Shown here one piece after another: positions 8,009 to 15,111 of a DNA stretch of 15,111 bases; the first letter of the stretch is position 1, and the number at the start of each line of letters is the position of its first letter. The DNA comes from DUOH01 sp036562625 (GTDB lineage Bacteria > Bacillota > UBA4882 > UBA10575), in the NCBI GenBank assembly GCA_036562625.1, contig DATCJV010000041.1:1-15111 (forward strand), written 5' to 3'. Below the pieces are notes generated by a model. That model did not search any database. It worked only from the letters and a program-made list of their open reading frames with translations, and was not told where the DNA came from. Both the position numbers and the translations under genes were made by a program.

Positions 8009-8090
8009 AGACGCCTATGTAAATAAAGAACAGTGTAACAACGGTGTCTAGGTAAAATAGACGCCAAAAACCAATTTGGCCCTATTTTTT
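8009..8090 (+). promoter_or_regulatory. Competing stem-loops upstream of the ABC operon, possible attenuator
   Basis: AGACGCC occurs twice (8009-8015 and 8059-8065), and GGTGTCT (8043-8049) between the copies can pair with either, with one G-U pair. The downstream copy overlaps the left arm of a hairpin GCCAAA (8063-8068) / TTTGGC (8075-8080) that is followed by CCTATTTTTT (8081-8090), resembling a weak intrinsic terminator. This is the layout of an attenuator. However, no clear promoter was found upstream and the best -10 box lies downstream, so the call is tentative. Confidence 0.25.
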
Positions 8091-8115
8091 AGCGGAAAAT
8101 AAGATTATTATATAT

Positions 8116-8121
8116 TATAAT
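8116..8121 (+). promoter_or_regulatory. Candidate -10 element for the ABC exporter operon
   Basis: A perfect TATAAT sits in an AT-rich stretch about 75 nt before the first ATPase gene. The -35 position (around 8093-8098, CGGAAA) is poor, so the promoter may need an activator or the match may be due to AT-richness. Confidence 0.35.
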
Positions 8122-8187
8122 AGGATTAATTTCATGTATCATCTTTACGAACAGATGGTTACAAAAAACAGACTGACTGTTATAAGC

Positions 8188-8195
8188 AGGAGGTG
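8188..8195 (+). promoter_or_regulatory. Strong ribosome binding site placed unusually close to a GTG start
   Basis: AGGAGGTG is a full anti-Shine-Dalgarno match, but the first in-frame start (GTG 8195) begins only 1 nt after AGGAGG. The next in-frame starts are GTG 8213 (19 nt) and ATG 8219 (25 nt). None has the usual 5-10 nt spacing. Confidence 0.5.
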
Positions 8196-8941
8196 TGAAG
8201 CGCAACCGCGCGGTGCTGATGGACCAAACTAACCGGGCGCTGAGGGTGGATACCCCCCTTGTGCAAGTAGAAGAGGCCTCCAAAAGTTTCTTCCTGGGTG
8301 AGCAGGAGGTAAAGGCCTTAAAAAAAGTCAGTATCTCTTTTGACTCCGGACAACTGGTGATTATCAAAGGGCCCTCCGGCTCCGGAAAGACAACATTACT
8401 TAATATAATCGGCGGTTTGGACCATCCGGATCAGGGCGCCGTCTATTACAAAGGTAAGAATTTGAAGCAATTATCCGATTCCGCCTTGACTGAATTACGC
8501 CGTAAAGAAGTGGGGTTTGTCTTTCAGTCCTTCGCTTTGATTGATTTCTTAACCGCCTTTGAAAATGTGGAACTTCCTTTACGGATGATGAAGATAAAAA
8601 GTAAAGAGCGGAAGGAGAGGGCATTCCAATGTTTGGAACTGGTTGGTTTGGGAAAACGCGCGGCGCACCGGAGTAATGAATTAAGCGGTGGAGAGCAGCA
8701 ACGGGTGGGGATCGCTCGGGCTTTGGCCAATGATCCGTCGTTGATTTTGGCAGATGAACCAACCGGTAAACTTAATCAAGAGACAGCCCGGCATATTATG
8801 GAATTACTCCAAAGGATCGTACGGGAACATCATAAATCAGTCTGTGTGGTCACTCATGATCCGATGGTCTGTGAGTACGCAGATGTCATATATGAAATGA
8901 ATGATGGTGAGATACGGAGGGAAGCAGCACATAATGACTGA
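8195..8941 (+). CDS. ABC exporter ATPase 1 (MacB/LolD-like)
   Basis: Cytoplasmic nucleotide-binding subunit of a MacB/FtsX-type ABC exporter, 248 residues from GTG 8195 or 240 from ATG 8219. All main motifs are present: Walker A GPSGSGKT (59-66), Q-loop glutamine 111 (FVFQSF), signature LSGGEQQR (163-170), Walker B LILADEP (183-189) and H-loop H221. The D-loop reads GKLN (191-194) where family members normally have G-x-LD, so the aspartate is replaced by asparagine. The start is uncertain: the strong AGGAGG is 1 nt from the GTG and 25 nt from the ATG, while similarity to related ATPases begins only near residue 22 (LVQVEEASKSF). The 3' end overlaps the next gene by 8 nt. Substrate unknown; the family moves lipoproteins, peptides or antibiotics. 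Confidence 0.92.
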   Translation: MKRNRAVLMDQTNRALRVDTPLVQVEEASKSFFLGEQEVKALKKVSISFDSGQLVIIKGPSGSGKTTLLNIIGGLDHPDQGAVYYKGKNLKQLSDSALTELRRKEVGFVFQSFALIDFLTAFENVELPLRMMKIKSKERKERAFQCLELVGLGKRAAHRSNELSGGEQQRVGIARALANDPSLILADEPTGKLNQETARHIMELLQRIVREHHKSVCVVTHDPMVCEYADVIYEMNDGEIRREAAHND

Positions 8942-9965
8942 ACAAAACTTGTTGTTCAAACACTGCCCGGTTTTATGCTCCGTCTTCTGCTTTCTCCTGC
9001 TGGCGCTGTCCGGCTGCCACCTGCTTCCTCAGGAGGAAGACCCGGAAGAAGTGGCCTTATTGCCGCCTCCTGAAGAAAAGATCACCGTGGTCCAAGTGGA
9101 GCGCGGCGATATTGTGGAGGAGTTAAGGAAGGTTTGTTTGGTGGAGTCCACCAGAGAACGGATCTTGTACTTCACGGAAGAAGGAGCGGTCAAGGATATT
9201 TTCGTCAAGGAAGACGAATGGGTGGAGGAAGGCCAGGTCTTGGCGTGCTTGGAAACGGGAGAAATCGAATACCAAGCCAAAGCGTCTGCCATTGATCTGG
9301 AAGCCGCCCAACTCCGTCTGGAGCAGGCTAGAACAGAGGCGGCTTTAGGGGCCATCAGCAGACAGGCTTTGCGATTTCAAGAGTTGGAGTACGAAAAAGC
9401 AAAATTGAATCATGAAAGATTCCTAGAGCGGCTGGCCGGTTCGTTCATTAAGGCGCCCTACTCCGGAAAGATCAAAAGTATCTCCGTGAAAGACGGGGAA
9501 CAGGTGGAGGATTATGAAGAAATCATGCGGATCGTCGATCCGTCTCAGGTTCGGTTGATTGTCGAGGTTACCTCAGCAGAACGGGCGGAAGTGCAACCGG
9601 GGTTGAAACTAAGGTTGGAGGTTGAGGATAAAGTCTGGCTGAACGGCTGGGTAACCAGAGTGCCCTCAGCCAAAGACAAACTACCGGATGGCACAGAGGA
9701 TTTGCGCCTCTTTATCGAGCTGGAGCCGAATGATTACGAGTTCCGGTATATGAGTCTCTTTCCGGTCGTGATTAATCTACGCGAGGCGAAAGATACCCTG
9801 ATTTTGGAAAGAAGCGCGGTCCGGCAGTATTTTGACCGGTATTATGTGCGCTTATTGGATGGAGACACCATAAGAGAGGTAGATGTGATAGTCGGGATTG
9901 AGGGCTCCACCCATGTGGAGATCTTAAGCGGTCTGCAAGAGGGGGATATGGTTATTCCAAAGTAA
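8934..9965 (+). CDS. HlyD/RND-type membrane-fusion adaptor lipoprotein of the ABC exporter
   Basis: A 343-residue extracytoplasmic adaptor expected to sit on the permease. The N-terminus is a lipoprotein signal: a short start with one lysine, a hydrophobic stretch (11-25) and lipobox LSGC with C28 as lipidation site. The order is that of adaptor proteins: first half of a barrel-sandwich hybrid (about 75-108), an alpha-helical hairpin (about 110-165), second half of the hybrid domain (APYSGKIKSISVKDGEQV, 174-191), then a beta-barrel and membrane-proximal region. I chose ATG 8934 over the in-frame ATG at 8901 because it gives a proper signal peptide and follows GGAGG (8916-8920). It overlaps the ATPase 1 stop by 8 nt (ATGACTGA). 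No outer-membrane TolC partner is nearby, consistent with a single-membrane exporter. Confidence 0.88.
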   Translation: MTEQNLLFKHCPVLCSVFCFLLLALSGCHLLPQEEDPEEVALLPPPEEKITVVQVERGDIVEELRKVCLVESTRERILYFTEEGAVKDIFVKEDEWVEEGQVLACLETGEIEYQAKASAIDLEAAQLRLEQARTEAALGAISRQALRFQELEYEKAKLNHERFLERLAGSFIKAPYSGKIKSISVKDGEQVEDYEEIMRIVDPSQVRLIVEVTSAERAEVQPGLKLRLEVEDKVWLNGWVTRVPSAKDKLPDGTEDLRLFIELEPNDYEFRYMSLFPVVINLREAKDTLILERSAVRQYFDRYYVRLLDGDTIREVDVIVGIEGSTHVEILSGLQEGDMVIPK

Positions 9966-9992
9966 AGACACCATAGGAGGTTGCTGTAGGAG

Positions 9993-12809
9993 ATGAGTTT
10001 TTTATCCATATTTTGGATGGTGATCAAACGGGTCTGGAATAACTGGAAGCTTGAAGTGAACCTCCTTTTTGCCTTGATCATGGCGGTGGCCATTATCTCC
10101 AGTGTTCCCATATATACAGACGGCGCCCTCCAGTTTGTCTTGGAGAAACGATGGACCGAACTGGCCAGGGAGAAAAAAGTCCCCCAGGGTGCTTTGGAGT
10201 TTTCCTATCCCTCATTTTATCTTGAAGAAGAGGATTTTCCGGTGGCGGACTTTGTGGCGGTCAGTGCATATCTGGACAGAGAAGCGGCGCGCCGGATCGG
10301 CTTGCCCCTTTACCGGGCACAGCGTTATGCGGTGTTGGATAATTACTTTTCCCGGCCCACCGCTGGGGGGGTTAAATATGGACGTTTGACCTACTTGACC
10401 AACTTCCAGGATATGGTGGAGTTGAAAGCGGGACGGTTTCCGGAGCCGGGCGACGCTTTGGTGGGAAACCCAGAGCTTGAGGTGATAGTCTCTGTTGAGT
10501 GCCTGGAAAACCTGGAACTGCTCGTAGGGCAGGTCTATCCCTATGTTTATACCCAGCCCGCGGATTTGGCAGCCGGAAGGGCCGATGATCTTGAGGTTGA
10601 GCTCCCCTTACGGGTAGTCGGGATTTTCCGGGTGAAAGACGAATACCGGTCTTCTTATGAGTGGGCTTTCCGTGACTTCTCCGAGACCCTCTTTCTTCCG
10701 GAAGAGACTTGGCTCAAGTTGGTAGAAAGAGAAGGAGTGAATATCGGATGGGCCGGATGGTACTGGTACTTTGATCACCGGGGCATCCGTGTTCATGAAT
10801 TGGCTGAATTATGCCGGGCTATATCCACCGTGCAGAGTGGGGCGGCCCAAATCTTGCCGGGCATCAGTAGAGTCGATCATCCGCTGGAGATCATTTTTGA
10901 CTTTTCTGAACAAGCCAAATCTTTGCGGGCCTTAATCACCGCCCTCAGTATCCCGGTTTTGGGCATGGTCTTCTATTACTTGCTGTTGCTCTCCGGATTG
11001 ATGGTAAAAAGACAAAAGACTGAGATTACCGTCCTCCAGAGCAGGGGCGCAAGCAAGCTGCAAATTTGCGGGGAGTACGCCTTGGAATGGGGGCTGCTGG
11101 GACTCATCGCCTTACTGCTCGGCCCTGAAGTTGGGCTCTTCATTGCGCAGGTGCTGGGAGCGGCCAACGGGTTTCTCAGTTTTGTCGGGCGGGAACGCCT
11201 TCCGGTGCAGCTTTACAGAGAACCGTATCTCTTGGCCGGGATCGCTTTATTGTTCACGATTCTGGCTACACTGATTCCTGTATTTTTAGTGGCCGGACAG
11301 ACGGTGGTGGGATTAAAGCAAAGATCCGGACGGGGCAGCCGGGCTAACTTTTGGCGGAAGATCGGTCTAGATCTGTTGATCATCGGTTTTGGTCTCTATG
11401 GATATTATCTATTAAAGAAACAGGCCGCTGCCGGCCTGATGAGCGCGGAAATTATTCTTGATCCGTCACTCTTTCTCTTTCCGGCAGTGTTGATTATCGG
11501 GATCGGCCTGTTTGCCGTACACCTCCTTCCTGGGCTGATCACCACTGTTGACCGCTTGACCAATAGTTGGGCGGGGGTACCTTGGAATATGACTCTCAAG
11601 CAACTCTCCCGGGCGCCCGGACATTACAGCCCGTTGATTATGTTGATTATTCTCACCCTCAGTCTTGGGATCTACAGCTCGGCTACAGCCCGCACTATCG
11701 ACCGGAACTTTATTGACCGGCTGAAGTATGAGTACGGCGCTGATGTCACCCTTAAGGAGAAGTGGGTACAGACGACCAGTGACAGCCGGCCGGTGGTCAG
11801 TAGCGAGCCGGTCCGTCAAGAAAGCTTTGAACCACCTTTTTATGTTCATGAAAACATGGAGGGAGTGGCGGCTGCCGCCAGAGTCTGGTTGATTGAGGAG
11901 TACCTTCCCATGTTGGGGCAGTTGCAGATCATGGCGATTCGGCCCCATGAGTTCGCCCGTACGGCTTGGGTACGCAAGGATCTCTTCGCCCCTCATCATT
12001 TCCACGAATATTTGAACTTATTGATCAGCAGACCGTATGGGTTGATCCTCGAAGAAGGGCTGGCCAGGAAGAACCATTTGCAACCCGGAGACTGGCTCAC
12101 TATTAACTTTTCCAATCATTACAGAGTTGAGTTTATGGTGGTGGCCACCGCCAAATACTGGCCAAGTCTCTATCCGGAGGAGGCCGCCTTTGCCATTGCC
12201 AACTTTGATTACCTCTCCAATTTAATTCCCCTGCAATCCTATGATGTCTGGATGAAGCTGGAACCAGAAGCGGATCTGCAGCAGATTATGACCAATCTGA
12301 CCACGGAAGGGATCTATGTCTTGGAGTATAAAGATCTCCGGAGAAGACTGCTGGAGGGAGTGCGCGACCCACAGCGGATGGGCTTGTATGGGATGTTATC
12401 CACCAGTTTTTTGGTGGCGGCGCTCATTACTGTGCTGGGCTTTCTTTTGTACACTTTCCTTTCGCTGAAAAACAGAATGTTGCAATTTGGCATCCTGAGG
12501 GCAATCGGCCTGAAGGTTAGGCAAGTCATGATGATGTTACTGTATGAGTTGGCTATTACCGTTGGTCTGGGGGTTTTCCTCGGCACGCTCCTAGGAGAAC
12601 TGGTCAGTAAGTTATATCTACCGTTATTGCGTTTAAGTATTGACGCGCAAAAAGATGTGCCCCCCTTTCTGGTGGTAGTGGAATGGGCGGATAAAGTAAA
12701 GATCTATGCTTTGCTGGGCGCCGCCTTACTCATTGGGATCATCGGCTTGCAGGTCTTCATCTCCAAACTCCAGATTGATCAGGCAGTTAAATTAGGGGAG
12801 GATCTATAA
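9993..12809 (+). CDS. Large double-FtsX-domain ABC exporter permease
   Basis: Membrane subunit of the exporter, 938 residues with about ten transmembrane segments: 20-42, 310-336, 359-392, 411-434, 457-474, 491-514, 546-565, 804-826, 847-870 and 903-925. Two large extracytoplasmic domains follow TM1 (about 43-305) and TM7 (about 568-800). Each half has the FtsX cytoplasmic coupling stretch, EITVLQSRGASKLQI (344-358) and QFGILRAIGLKVRQV (831-845), so the protein looks like two FtsX-type permeases joined in one chain. The ATG follows AGGAGG (9975-9980) with 12 nt spacing and a closer GGAG (9989-9992). It starts 27 nt after the adaptor gene, and its stop overlaps the ATPase 2 start (TAATG). The extracytoplasmic domains are not recognisable to me, and the substrate is unknown. 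Confidence 0.9.
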   Translation: MSFLSIFWMVIKRVWNNWKLEVNLLFALIMAVAIISSVPIYTDGALQFVLEKRWTELAREKKVPQGALEFSYPSFYLEEEDFPVADFVAVSAYLDREAARRIGLPLYRAQRYAVLDNYFSRPTAGGVKYGRLTYLTNFQDMVELKAGRFPEPGDALVGNPELEVIVSVECLENLELLVGQVYPYVYTQPADLAAGRADDLEVELPLRVVGIFRVKDEYRSSYEWAFRDFSETLFLPEETWLKLVEREGVNIGWAGWYWYFDHRGIRVHELAELCRAISTVQSGAAQILPGISRVDHPLEIIFDFSEQAKSLRALITALSIPVLGMVFYYLLLLSGLMVKRQKTEITVLQSRGASKLQICGEYALEWGLLGLIALLLGPEVGLFIAQVLGAANGFLSFVGRERLPVQLYREPYLLAGIALLFTILATLIPVFLVAGQTVVGLKQRSGRGSRANFWRKIGLDLLIIGFGLYGYYLLKKQAAAGLMSAEIILDPSLFLFPAVLIIGIGLFAVHLLPGLITTVDRLTNSWAGVPWNMTLKQLSRAPGHYSPLIMLIILTLSLGIYSSATARTIDRNFIDRLKYEYGADVTLKEKWVQTTSDSRPVVSSEPVRQESFEPPFYVHENMEGVAAAARVWLIEEYLPMLGQLQIMAIRPHEFARTAWVRKDLFAPHHFHEYLNLLISRPYGLILEEGLARKNHLQPGDWLTINFSNHYRVEFMVVATAKYWPSLYPEEAAFAIANFDYLSNLIPLQSYDVWMKLEPEADLQQIMTNLTTEGIYVLEYKDLRRRLLEGVRDPQRMGLYGMLSTSFLVAALITVLGFLLYTFLSLKNRMLQFGILRAIGLKVRQVMMMLLYELAITVGLGVFLGTLLGELVSKLYLPLLRLSIDAQKDVPPFLVVVEWADKVKIYALLGAALLIGIIGLQVFISKLQIDQAVKLGEDL

Positions 12810-13771
12810 TGACGAGCAGTCCGGCATGGTTGCGAAAAACGGGAACCGGAGGCGAAGACTTCTTACAGAGTCCGGGTGCGGACTACATTATCTGCGAGAA
12901 CCTGGTCAAGATCTACCACGTATCTGAGCTTGAAGTCTTTGCTCTGCAAGGTTTGGATTTGACCGTAAAAAAGGGAGAACTGATGGCCATCATCGGCGCG
13001 AGCGGCAGCGGAAAATCGTCACTCTTGAATATCCTGGGCGGTCTGGACGCGCCAACCGGCGGAAAAGTTAGCGTCGGCCGGTGGGATTTGAACAAAATCA
13101 GCAAGGAAGGGAAGGGAGCGAAGGAGTACAAGCGTCGGGTGGTTGGCTTTGTCTGGCAGAATGTCTCCAGGAACCTCATTCCTTACCTGACCGCCTTGGA
13201 AAATGTGGAACTGCCCATGATCTTCAGTGGCAATTACGACCGCCAATGGGCCAAGGAGTTGCTTTTGGCCGTGGGTTTGGGGGACAGGATGAATCATAAA
13301 CCCAGTGAAATGTCAGGTGGACAACAGCAAAGGGTGGCCATTGCCGTGGCCTTGGCCAACAAGCCCGAACTCTTGTTGGCGGATGAGCCCACCGGTTCCC
13401 TGGACAAACGAACCGGCCAGCTTGTCCTGGAGGTCTTTCGTAGAGTGCGGGATATCTTCGGAGTGACGGTCATTATTGTCACCCATGACATGTCCATCGC
13501 TGGAGCAGTAGACCGTTATGTACGGATCCGGGACGGGAAGATCAGCACGGAGTCCGTGCGCCGTACCGTAACGCAGAACGGTGTCTCCGCAAATGCCAGA
13601 GAAAAAGCTGAGGACCGGGAGACGGGCGCCGCCTGGCATGAAGAATATGCCGTCCTGGATTCCGCAGGACGTTTACAGATCCCGGAGGAGTTCCGCGCCA
13701 AACTGGGGATTAACCGGCAGGTGAAACTGCATTTGGAGGAAGGGCGCATCCTGATCTTGCCCCCTGACTGA
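12809..13771 (+). CDS. ABC exporter ATPase 2 with C-terminal AbrB/SpoVT-like domain
   Basis: Second nucleotide-binding subunit of the exporter, 320 residues, which is longer than the usual ~230-250. The ATPase core is complete: Walker A GASGSGKS (63-70), Q117, signature MSGGQQQR (168-175), Walker B LLLADEP (188-194), D-loop GSLD (196-199) and H226. After a charged linker (about 245-277) comes a ~42-residue C-terminal segment (279-320) whose core SAGRLQIPEEFRAKLGI (285-301) matches the SpoVT/AbrB swapped-hairpin fold, with the typical G-R-x-x-I-P-x-E-x-R pattern and a closing beta strand (GRILILPP). That fold normally binds DNA as a dimer. GGGGAGG (12795-12801) lies 7 nt before the ATG, which overlaps the permease stop by one base. 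It is the last gene of the operon. The ATPase call is firm; the AbrB call is strong by motif, its function here unknown. Confidence 0.92.
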   Translation: MTSSPAWLRKTGTGGEDFLQSPGADYIICENLVKIYHVSELEVFALQGLDLTVKKGELMAIIGASGSGKSSLLNILGGLDAPTGGKVSVGRWDLNKISKEGKGAKEYKRRVVGFVWQNVSRNLIPYLTALENVELPMIFSGNYDRQWAKELLLAVGLGDRMNHKPSEMSGGQQQRVAIAVALANKPELLLADEPTGSLDKRTGQLVLEVFRRVRDIFGVTVIIVTHDMSIAGAVDRYVRIRDGKISTESVRRTVTQNGVSANAREKAEDRETGAAWHEEYAVLDSAGRLQIPEEFRAKLGINRQVKLHLEEGRILILPPD

Positions 13772-14002
13772 GCAGGGAACGGCAGCAGTTTTTTCCAATC
13801 CGTTGCGTAACATAGAACATTATTGGCAGATTATTTCCAGAATGACACCATTTACATAGAGGTATCCGCAGCTTAACCGGCAAATAGATGAGTAAGGTGA
13901 ACCAGCGCATGAGGTAACTGATGGCGCCTGACATTCTGCCATCGCCTGCCTAGTATGGTTAATTTACCCTGCAGAAGAAATACTCAGATTCAAAGTTAAG
14001 TG

Positions 14003-14008
14003 AGGAGG
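14003..14008 (+). promoter_or_regulatory. Ribosome binding site supporting a TTG start
   Basis: AGGAGG lies 8 nt before TTG 14017, and the frame from this TTG begins directly with a signal peptide. This decides the start of the LysM-deacetylase gene. Confidence 0.8.
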
Positions 14009-14016
14009 ATACTTCT

Positions 14017-15111
14017 TTGCCAAACAGATCTCACTCTCTGTTAACGGTCATCTGCTCTCTTTTACTGTCAGCCGTGGTGTCCCTGCCGGTTTTAGCCAAT
14101 CGCCTGTACCGGGTGCAACCGGGCGATACTGTTTATTTCATCGCTAAATGGCATGGAATTTCCCAGGAAATACTGGCGGAGGCCAATCAATTGGCGCGAC
14201 CGGGTTTGATCATTCCCCGGCAGGTTTTATTGATCCCCGATCCACCTACCCTTCCGGATGAGGAACTTTATACGGTAAAAGCCGGAGATAGTCTCTTCCG
14301 CCTTGCCCAGTCCTTCGGGACCAATCTGGATTGGCTGCGCACCCGCAATCAACTTGGTTCCGATGAGATTTATATCGGGCAGCGGTTAAAAGTGCCCGCC
14401 TCTCCGGCGAAAGAGGGTGAAACAAAGTCTCCGGGCGGCAGTAGCGGAAACGCACAGTATGTCTGGAATATTCCTGATCTGATGGCCAGGCATCCGGGGA
14501 AAGTCTTTCTCCAGGGCACAGGCGGCGCCAAACAGGTGGCTTTAACCTTTGATGATGGGCCGGATACGGAGTATACCACCAGAATCCTGGATACTTTGGG
14601 ACGGTTGGGGGTAAAAGCTACCTTCTTTTTGAAGGGCGAGAACATTCCCAGCCGGGAATGGGTGGTCGCCCGGATTGTTCAGGAAGGCCATATTGTCGCC
14701 AACCATTCTTATAGCCATCCCAACCTCAGAAAAATGTCTCCGGAACAAATCGTCAATGAGGTGCAGAGAACCGAAGAGTTGATTGCCGGGATTACTGGTA
14801 AGCGTACAGCGTTGCTCAGGCCTCCTTACGGCGAAATGTCCGAAGAAGGCTTGGACCGGTTGGTTGCCCGGGGTTACCAGATGATTAACTGGTCGGTGGA
14901 TTCCGAAGATTGGCGGGCGGAAAATGCCGATCAGGTATTAGTAAACACCTTGCCCCAGATTAAGCCGGGTTCCATTGTGTTGATGCATTCCGCAGGCGGT
15001 GAAGGGCAAGATCTGACTCCCTCCGTGGAGGCGCTTGAGGATCTAATCATTACCTTACAGGGAAGAGGATACCAGATTGTGCCCCTGACCGAGCTCATTC
15101 CAGTACAGGCG
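14017..15111 (+). CDS. Secreted LysM-polysaccharide deacetylase (NodB/CE4), 3' end outside window
   Basis: A cell-wall-associated deacetylase acting on peptidoglycan or a related N-acetylated glycan. The open frame gives 365 residues without a stop. It starts at TTG with an N-terminal signal peptide (about 1-28, ending in VLAN). LysM 1 covers about 30-74 (YRVQPGDTVYFIA at its start) and LysM 2 about 84-127 (YTVKAGDSLFRLA), followed by a short Gly/Ser linker. The NodB domain starts near 170 with all its motifs: TFDDGPD (177-183, metal and base aspartates), HSYSH (230-234, metal histidines), RPPYG (268-272), DSEDW (295-299) and LMH with H324. All catalytic residues are present, so it is probably active and zinc- or cobalt-dependent. 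The domain is nearly complete at the window edge. The gene is 245 nt from the ABC operon and probably separately transcribed. Confidence 0.93.
   Translation, partial: MPNRSHSLLTVICSLLLSAVVSLPVLANRLYRVQPGDTVYFIAKWHGISQEILAEANQLARPGLIIPRQVLLIPDPPTLPDEELYTVKAGDSLFRLAQSFGTNLDWLRTRNQLGSDEIYIGQRLKVPASPAKEGETKSPGGSSGNAQYVWNIPDLMARHPGKVFLQGTGGAKQVALTFDDGPDTEYTTRILDTLGRLGVKATFFLKGENIPSREWVVARIVQEGHIVANHSYSHPNLRKMSPEQIVNEVQRTEELIAGITGKRTALLRPPYGEMSEEGLDRLVARGYQMINWSVDSEDWRAENADQVLVNTLPQIKPGSIVLMHSAGGEGQDLTPSVEALEDLIITLQGRGYQIVPLTELIPVQA

Larger units (their letters stand above)
7747..8194. other. 448-nt intergenic region between divergent genes
   Basis: The region separates the minus-strand YbaK-like gene from the plus-strand ABC operon, so it should hold promoters for both. 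No coding frame with family resemblance or good initiation signals is seen. It contains small inverted repeats, including ACTGC (7845-7849) / GCAGT (7865-7869) and the palindrome CCCCTGGGG near 7881-7889. A cluster of competing stems lies at 8009-8080, and an AT-rich stretch with TATAAT at 8116-8121. I recognise no known RNA family and no mobile element remnant. Confidence 0.6.

Noticed and set aside
7843..8067. Minus-strand 74-codon open frame in the intergenic region
   Set aside because: It has no convincing ribosome binding site or domain and an erratic, arginine-rich composition. It overlaps the repeat cluster and looks non-coding.
8901..8933. ATG at 8901 as adaptor start
   Set aside because: It would add 11 residues before the signal peptide inside the ATPase 1 gene. 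ATG 8934 gives a normal lipoprotein signal and a typical short overlap.
11466..12005. Minus-strand open frame of 179 codons inside the permease gene
   Set aside because: It is fully within a convincing coding region on the other strand and shows no family motif.
13762..13794. Terminator after the ABC operon (CCCTG/CAGGG stem and six T)
   Set aside because: The stem is only 5 bp, overlaps the stop codon, and is 11 nt from the T-run, so it does not fit an intrinsic terminator well.
13920..13943. GATGGC / GCCATC inverted repeat before the LysM-deacetylase gene
   Set aside because: A 6-bp stem with a 12-nt loop is weak and expected by chance in a gap of this size; no promoter or T-run accompanies it.
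1..15111. CRISPR arrays, tRNA or rRNA genes, insertion sequences, attachment sites
   Set aside because: No regularly spaced repeats, cloverleaf, transposase or terminal inverted repeats were seen on either strand.

Overview
The window appears to come from a Gram-positive-type (Bacillota-like) bacterium, perhaps an anaerobe or thermophile of a deep lineage. The evidence is strong AGGAGG-type ribosome binding sites, TTG and GTG starts, a lipoprotein-type adaptor without an outer-membrane partner, a LysM-polysaccharide deacetylase, and an AbrB domain. One enzyme closely resembles the maltosyltransferase of Thermotoga maritima. The lineage is an inference; no rRNA or marker gene is present.

Region 1 (1-7237, + strand) is a maltodextrin uptake and breakdown cluster. 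It holds the 3' end of a MalE-type binding protein, MalF (with a large extracytoplasmic P2-like domain), MalG (overlapping malF by 8 nt), a GH13 maltosyltransferase (MmtA-like) and a short GT35 alpha-glucan phosphorylase. Imported maltodextrins would be reshuffled in maltosyl units by MmtA and phosphorolysed to glucose-1-phosphate. No glucosidase, regulator or transporter ATPase lies in the visible part. The gaps between these genes contain several inverted repeats that could set the relative expression of binding protein, membrane subunits and enzymes.

Region 2 (7243-8194) is a single minus-strand YbaK/EbsC-type editing-domain gene, convergent with the phosphorylase with only 5 nt between stop codons. 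A 448-nt non-coding stretch follows, with a perfect TATAAT and competing stem-loops ahead of the next operon.

Region 3 (8195-13771, + strand) is a tightly packed four-gene ABC exporter of the MacB/FtsX kind: ATPase 1, an HlyD-family adaptor lipoprotein, a 938-residue permease carrying two FtsX-like halves, and ATPase 2. ATPase 2 ends in an AbrB/SpoVT-like DNA-binding domain, which is the most unusual item in the window. One double-length permease with two different ATPases suggests an asymmetric transporter. The AbrB tail suggests a link from transporter to gene control, or a dimerisation use of that fold. The substrate is unknown.

Region 4 (13772-15111) is a 245-nt gap and the start of a secreted protein with two LysM domains and a NodB polysaccharide deacetylase domain, read from a TTG codon and running off the end of the window.
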